From contig OY970338.1 of NCBI GenBank assembly GCA_963717515.1, positions 496,001 through 560,000 of the forward strand: a stretch of 64,000 nt of DNA, written 5' to 3'. Below are positions 50,701-56,700 of the stretch, piece after piece (position 1 is the first letter of the stretch; each line of letters starts with the position of its first letter). Under the pieces are notes generated by a model, which worked only from the letters and a program-made list of their open reading frames with translations, ran no database searches and was not told where the DNA came from. The translations under genes and the position numbers were made by a program. Source of the DNA: CAYXZQ01 sp963717515. GTDB taxonomy: Archaea; Nanobdellota; Nanobdellia; Woesearchaeales; DSVV01.

Positions 50701-53700
50701 CCACATACCACTTCTACGTAAGGGCAAACCAGACAGTGTACATCAGGACCGAGCTCGAGAACTATACTCCAGACTACTACGTGAACCTCTCGGATGATTC
50801 GATAATTAGCAATACTGGAGGGACTGACAATTTCTTCAGGATGGTCATGCTCGTGCAGAACTGGACAGGCTTCTCATGGGAGACCATCTCTGTGGTGATG
50901 AACCACTCATCGGAGATCAACAGTTCAGAATCAGTCGACATGCATGACCACTGGAACGACAACGGCGGCTGGATTACAACACAGAGCAACGGCTGGAGGA
51001 GGGTGTATGTCGCCTTGACGGACGACGACGGCAACATCCTGACAAGCGACAACGGAAGCCTGTGGGAATCTTACTACAATTTCAGCGTGATATCAGACAC
51101 TGAACCACCGGTGATTACAGGCCCATGGTTCAGCCCGGAAAAGACCGCAGGCTACGGCAACAACATAACCATATACTTCAATGTCACAGACAACGGCAAC
51201 ATTGACAAGGTGTCGCTGAACATAACATATCCTGGCGGAGCGAGCCAGCTGATACAGAACATGACGCCGTATGCAGGAGACACCTACAGGTACGAGTTCA
51301 ACGACACCTGGCATTTCGGGGACTACAACGCGACGGTATCTGCCAATGACACGTTCTCCAATCCATCGAACTCATCAGGGATCTTCAGGGTTGCAGCGAA
51401 CGTGACGATGGATGTTTCGACATTCAGGGACATCTACCAGCATGACGAGATTGTCGAGCTCACCAGCCCCTATTCATGGTGGAACTCAAGCTGGGGATAC
51501 AGGGTGCCTGTCAAGCTCAACAAGACGAATTTTGACAGGACGGACCTGTACCTCGTAGAGACATTCAACTTCACCCGATACCTTTCTGATCTTGGGATTA
51601 CAGGCACCATGGACACAGACTCAGTAAGGGTGATTGAATACTATGAGAACGGCAGCATGAAGACATACAACAGCTCGCAGCCGGGAGACAGGAAGTACGA
51701 GGTGCCTTTCAAGAGCTGGCAGGGGACGGACTTCGACAGCATAACAAACGCAGTCTACAGGCTCAGGTTCAGGGCTGACGGCAGCACTCCGGCAAATTCC
51801 CAGAGGGTATTCCAGGTCTATTTCGACATAGTGGAGTCAGGGGGAAAGCCGGCAGAGACATTTGACATGGTCGAGCCCAGGAAGTTCATTATGCTTGCCC
51901 GCGACGACAACAGGCATGAGTATTTCGAGATCCTGTCCGACGGCTCGCTCGGGTCCGTCAGGACATGGTACCCGCCCATCGACAAGGGCTCCCAGGGAAG
52001 GGATGTGGGTATAGCTGACTTTGACCATGACAATGATTATGATGTCGCAAACGGCGCTGACGGTACATTGTTCTATGAAGAACAGACAGACCCTGATGCA
52101 ATGAACTTCACAGACAGGGGAATAATAGGCAGTGAGATAGGCCCGCTCGGGACATACATCATGGGCATGGCCACAGGGGACTTCAACTATGACGGCAACA
52201 TGGACTTTGTCGCAGGAGGCTATAACAACATCATCCAGGTCTTCTTCGGCTATGGCAACGGCTCATTCTGGAACAAGACAATCCCGTTCCCGTTCCCAAG
52301 GTCGACGCTCGGAAAGGATGCTGCTGACTTCAACAATGACCAGATGCTCGACTTTGTCAGCTCGACAGACAACGGGTTCACATACCTTTTCACCAATGAC
52401 GGGGAAGGCAACTTCACCCCGGTGTACAAGTTTGACGACGGCGGAGCGACATATTGCGTCGCAGCAGGCGATTTCGACAATGACGGCAATGCTGACATCA
52501 TAAGAGATATCGGAAACAGCAACCAGTTCAGGTACTACAGGGGCAATGGTGACGGGACATTCCAGGCTTTTGTCAATGTCTTCACAGCATCCGGATCCGA
52601 CTATTTCGGCTGCGATGCCTACGACCTTGATGATGACGGGAACCTGGACATAATCTATGTCCAGCGGAACACAGGTCAACTGTTCACAAGAAGAGGGCTT
52701 GGCGACGGGACATTCGATTCAGAGGTGGAGGAATATGACTCCCCGTACAATGCCATATACGGAGTTGCAGTCCCTAATGAGTATGTCAGGAGCTATGCCT
52801 ACCAACTCACGGTGGGCACGATAGCAGAGACACAGGTGCCCTCGAGGGCCCTTGATTCCGGCCAGACAGGGTTCAATTCATACCTCCTGCTCCAGGTGCA
52901 GAACAAGACAACATCCGGCTGGAATGTGGTCGACACAGCTGTCAATGAATCATCAGCCAGGTACCTTTCAAGCAACCAGCTCACTGATTTCAGGGAAGCC
53001 TTCTACAGTGCAGGAAACTGGAACACGAGCAGCCGTTCCTACGGCCTCTACAGGATATATGCAGAGCTTAGGAACATATACGGCCAGGTCCTTCAGAATG
53101 ACGACGGCAGCTACATGAATGCATCCCATATGTTCAACATCAGCACAGATACCGTACCGCCGAACATCAGCCAGGTCGTCGTCTCACCCACTGTGACAGG
53201 ATACGGAAACAACATCACTGTAGCCATCTACACAGCAGACCCAGACGGGGACGCCTCATGGCTCAACATCACCTTTCCGGACGGCTCATCAACGATAAAG
53301 GACCTGGCCAAGATAACCTCGTTCCAGTTCAGGACAACGATAAACGACACATGGCAGTGGGGCAGGTACAACATGACAATCTATGTCAATGACACTAACA
53401 GCAACTCTGCATCCGTAAACACATCATTCAGCATCAGGGCAAACACGACAATGCAGGTCGCGACTCTCAAGGACATCTACCTCCATGATGAGCTGGTCGA
53501 GCTCTCATCGCCTTTCGAATGGTGGAACGACTCATGGGCATACAGGTTCCCGTTGACTCTAGATCCTGCATCACACGTACGCCATAATGCAGTGATTGAC
53601 GGAGAGATAAACTTCACAGAGAAATTCAACGATCTGGGGCTGAGCAGGACCCTTGATATAAATTCGATACGTGCCGTCGGATACCGGACGAACGGATCAG

Positions 53701-56700
53701 CCATAATATACAATGCAAGCGCATCAGGCGACAGCAGATATGAGGTCCCATTAAAATCAGTCACAGGCACAGGCTATGACTCTGTATCGAATGCTATTGT
53801 CCAGGTAAGCTTCCTTGTCAACGGCACAATACCTGCAAATTCAGAGAGATACTACATCATCTACTTCGATGCCGAGGAGAACGGCAACAAAGCCGCAGGA
53901 CTAAGCTCAAAAGTGAAGAGCAGGGAGTGCGACGAGCATTTCATAATAACAGGGGACAGGAACGGCGACCTATACTATATCCAGAGCTATGATAACGGCT
54001 CATTCGGGGCACAGCAGTATGTCGGCAACGACGACCTCAGAACATGGGGCGTGGGAATCGCTGACTTCGACAATGATGGGGACTGCGACTTTGTCACAGG
54101 AGGGGACTCAGGGTTCATCGACTACTGGCAGAAGACTGGACCAGGTGACAGCTTCAGTGTCACATCTGACGCATTCAGCTTCACTGACGGCGGCTACGGC
54201 ATGGACATCGCGACAGGAGACTTCAACAATGACGCCAACATGGATTTCTTCATAACTGGCTACAACAACCAAGGGAAAGTCTTCCTGGGAGACGGGACAG
54301 GTAATTTCCCTAATACAGTAGACATCACAATGCCAGGCTCAAGCAGAGGCAAGGATGCAGATGACATAAACAACGACGGCAACATGGACTTCGTTTTCGG
54401 GGATGGCAGCGGAAACATTTTCTGGTTCGAAGGAGAGGGCAATGGCTCATTCGTCGAGCATGACATTGGATGGGACATCGGAGACACAGCATACGGGCTG
54501 CTTTCTGCAGACATAGACGGGGACGGGAACAGCGACATCTGCGCCGCCGCCTCAGATGCGAGGATATTCTGCGCTCTCGGCAACGGGGATGGTACATTCG
54601 GCACACCATATTACACAGGCAGGGACCCAGGCAACTATGCTCCGATGGACGCATATGACTTCGACAGCGACGGCGACATGGACATCGTCGCTAACTACTA
54701 TTCCAATGAGCAGGTCTACATATACCTGAACAACGGCGACGGAGAATTCAGCAATTATGCATCAAATCCGGTTGGGGCGGCCGTAGGAACAGATAGGATG
54801 GGTGTCGCTGCTCCGGATGAGATACATGCTGAAGGCTCGTCTAAGGGCATTCCTGACATGAAGGCAGAGACATCCGCGATAAGCGCAGGAAGGAACATCG
54901 GCGACACAGACATGAAATATTACCTGACGATGGCCATTGACTTCAACAATTCAGGGTGGGTCAATGTTAACACGACTGTCAATGACACAAAAGCAAAGCT
55001 TGTCAGAAGCCTCGGCACAGACAGCCTTATCAACTTCAAGGACATATTCTCGGCAGCAGGCAACTGGAACACGACAAACAGCACGTATGGCCTGTACAGG
55101 GTGTTCATCGCTTTGAGGGATCCTTGGGACAACATCCTCAGGAATGACGACCACAACGAAATGTCTGCATACTACGTCTTCAACATCAGCCCTGACACGA
55201 CCCCGCCGAACATCACGTCTTTCATCATCCAGCCGAACATGACAGGCTTCGGCAGCAACATCACAGCAGAGATAACTGTCTTTGATCAGTCGTCGATAAG
55301 CGCTTCATGGGCCAATGTGACATTCCCTGACATGACCAGCACAAGATACGACCTTACACCCATCACCCAGCTGAGATTCAGGCTGGTCCTGGGCGACACA
55401 TGGCAGAAAGGCACCTACAACATTACCGTGTATGTAAACGATACAGCAGGAAATACAAACAGCATCTCCGGAACAGCTGAAGTGAAGGCGAATTCGACTT
55501 CCCATCTCTTCACCATCAAGAACCAATACTACAGCAACGAGATGGTCAGGCTGACGCATACCACACCATGGTGGGACGAGGACTGGCATTACAGGGTGGG
55601 AGTCAGCGTCAACACAGGATATGCTCCGAGGGGCAATAACACGATAGCCAAGCAGCTCATCAACTTCACAGACCTCATCACGCAGCTGGGCATCTCAGGT
55701 ACAGTCGACCACAATTCAATCAGGGTCACAGACTTTTCAGGAACTGAACTTTCTAGCGATGTACTGAGGTGGATAGGGACAGGCACTGCAATGGTCAGGT
55801 GGAAACTCACAGAAGGACCGATGCTCGAGAAGGAGATGACATACACTTACTATGTCTATTTCGACATCAATGCCCACGGACCGAAAGCTGCATCCAGCTA
55901 CCAGATGCCGAAGGAATACATGATTTGCGCCGGATCAGACACTTTTGCCAACGGCGACTACCACCATGCATACAGCCTATACGACGGCACTTTCGGCCCG
56001 TGGACCGATGAGGACATCAACGGCTATCAGAGAAGGGTCCATATTGCTGACTTCGACAATGACGGGGACTATGACTTCTTCCTTTCAGACGACACTGCAA
56101 ATAAGTACAACTACTGGGAGAACAACGGCGACTCGTCCTGGGATTTCACGAACACCTTCTCCTACAATGACCCGGGGACCTGGGGAGGCATGTGCCAGGG
56201 AGACTTCAACGAGGACGGCTATCTCGACCTGGTCGTGGAGCAGTCAGGCGGAGAGCTTTACCTTCTCAGGAACAAGAAAGACGGCACATTCGCACAAGTG
56301 GACCTAGGTTATGACGTCGGGACAGGAGGGGAGAGGCAGGTCGCATGCGGCGATTTCAACGGTGACGGCAACATGGATATCATCGCGAACACCCAGAACA
56401 GGCTCACATATCTTTACCTGGGCGACGGCACAGGCTCTGTCACAAATGCAGGAGCGATAAACAGCCGCAACCTGGACAGCCATGAGATGTTCGTCGTGGA
56501 TTACGACAATGACGGGGACGAGGATGTCTTCATTGGCAACGGTGCAGGCTCTCTCTACCTATACAGGAACCAGGGTACAGGCACCTTTGACGAGATCCTG
56601 GTAAATACAGGAACTGGCCTTGACAAGAACGATTACGGCGACGGGAGTGTCTGGGACTTCAACAGCGACGGGATCCTGGACATCAGCAGGGGAGACTGGA

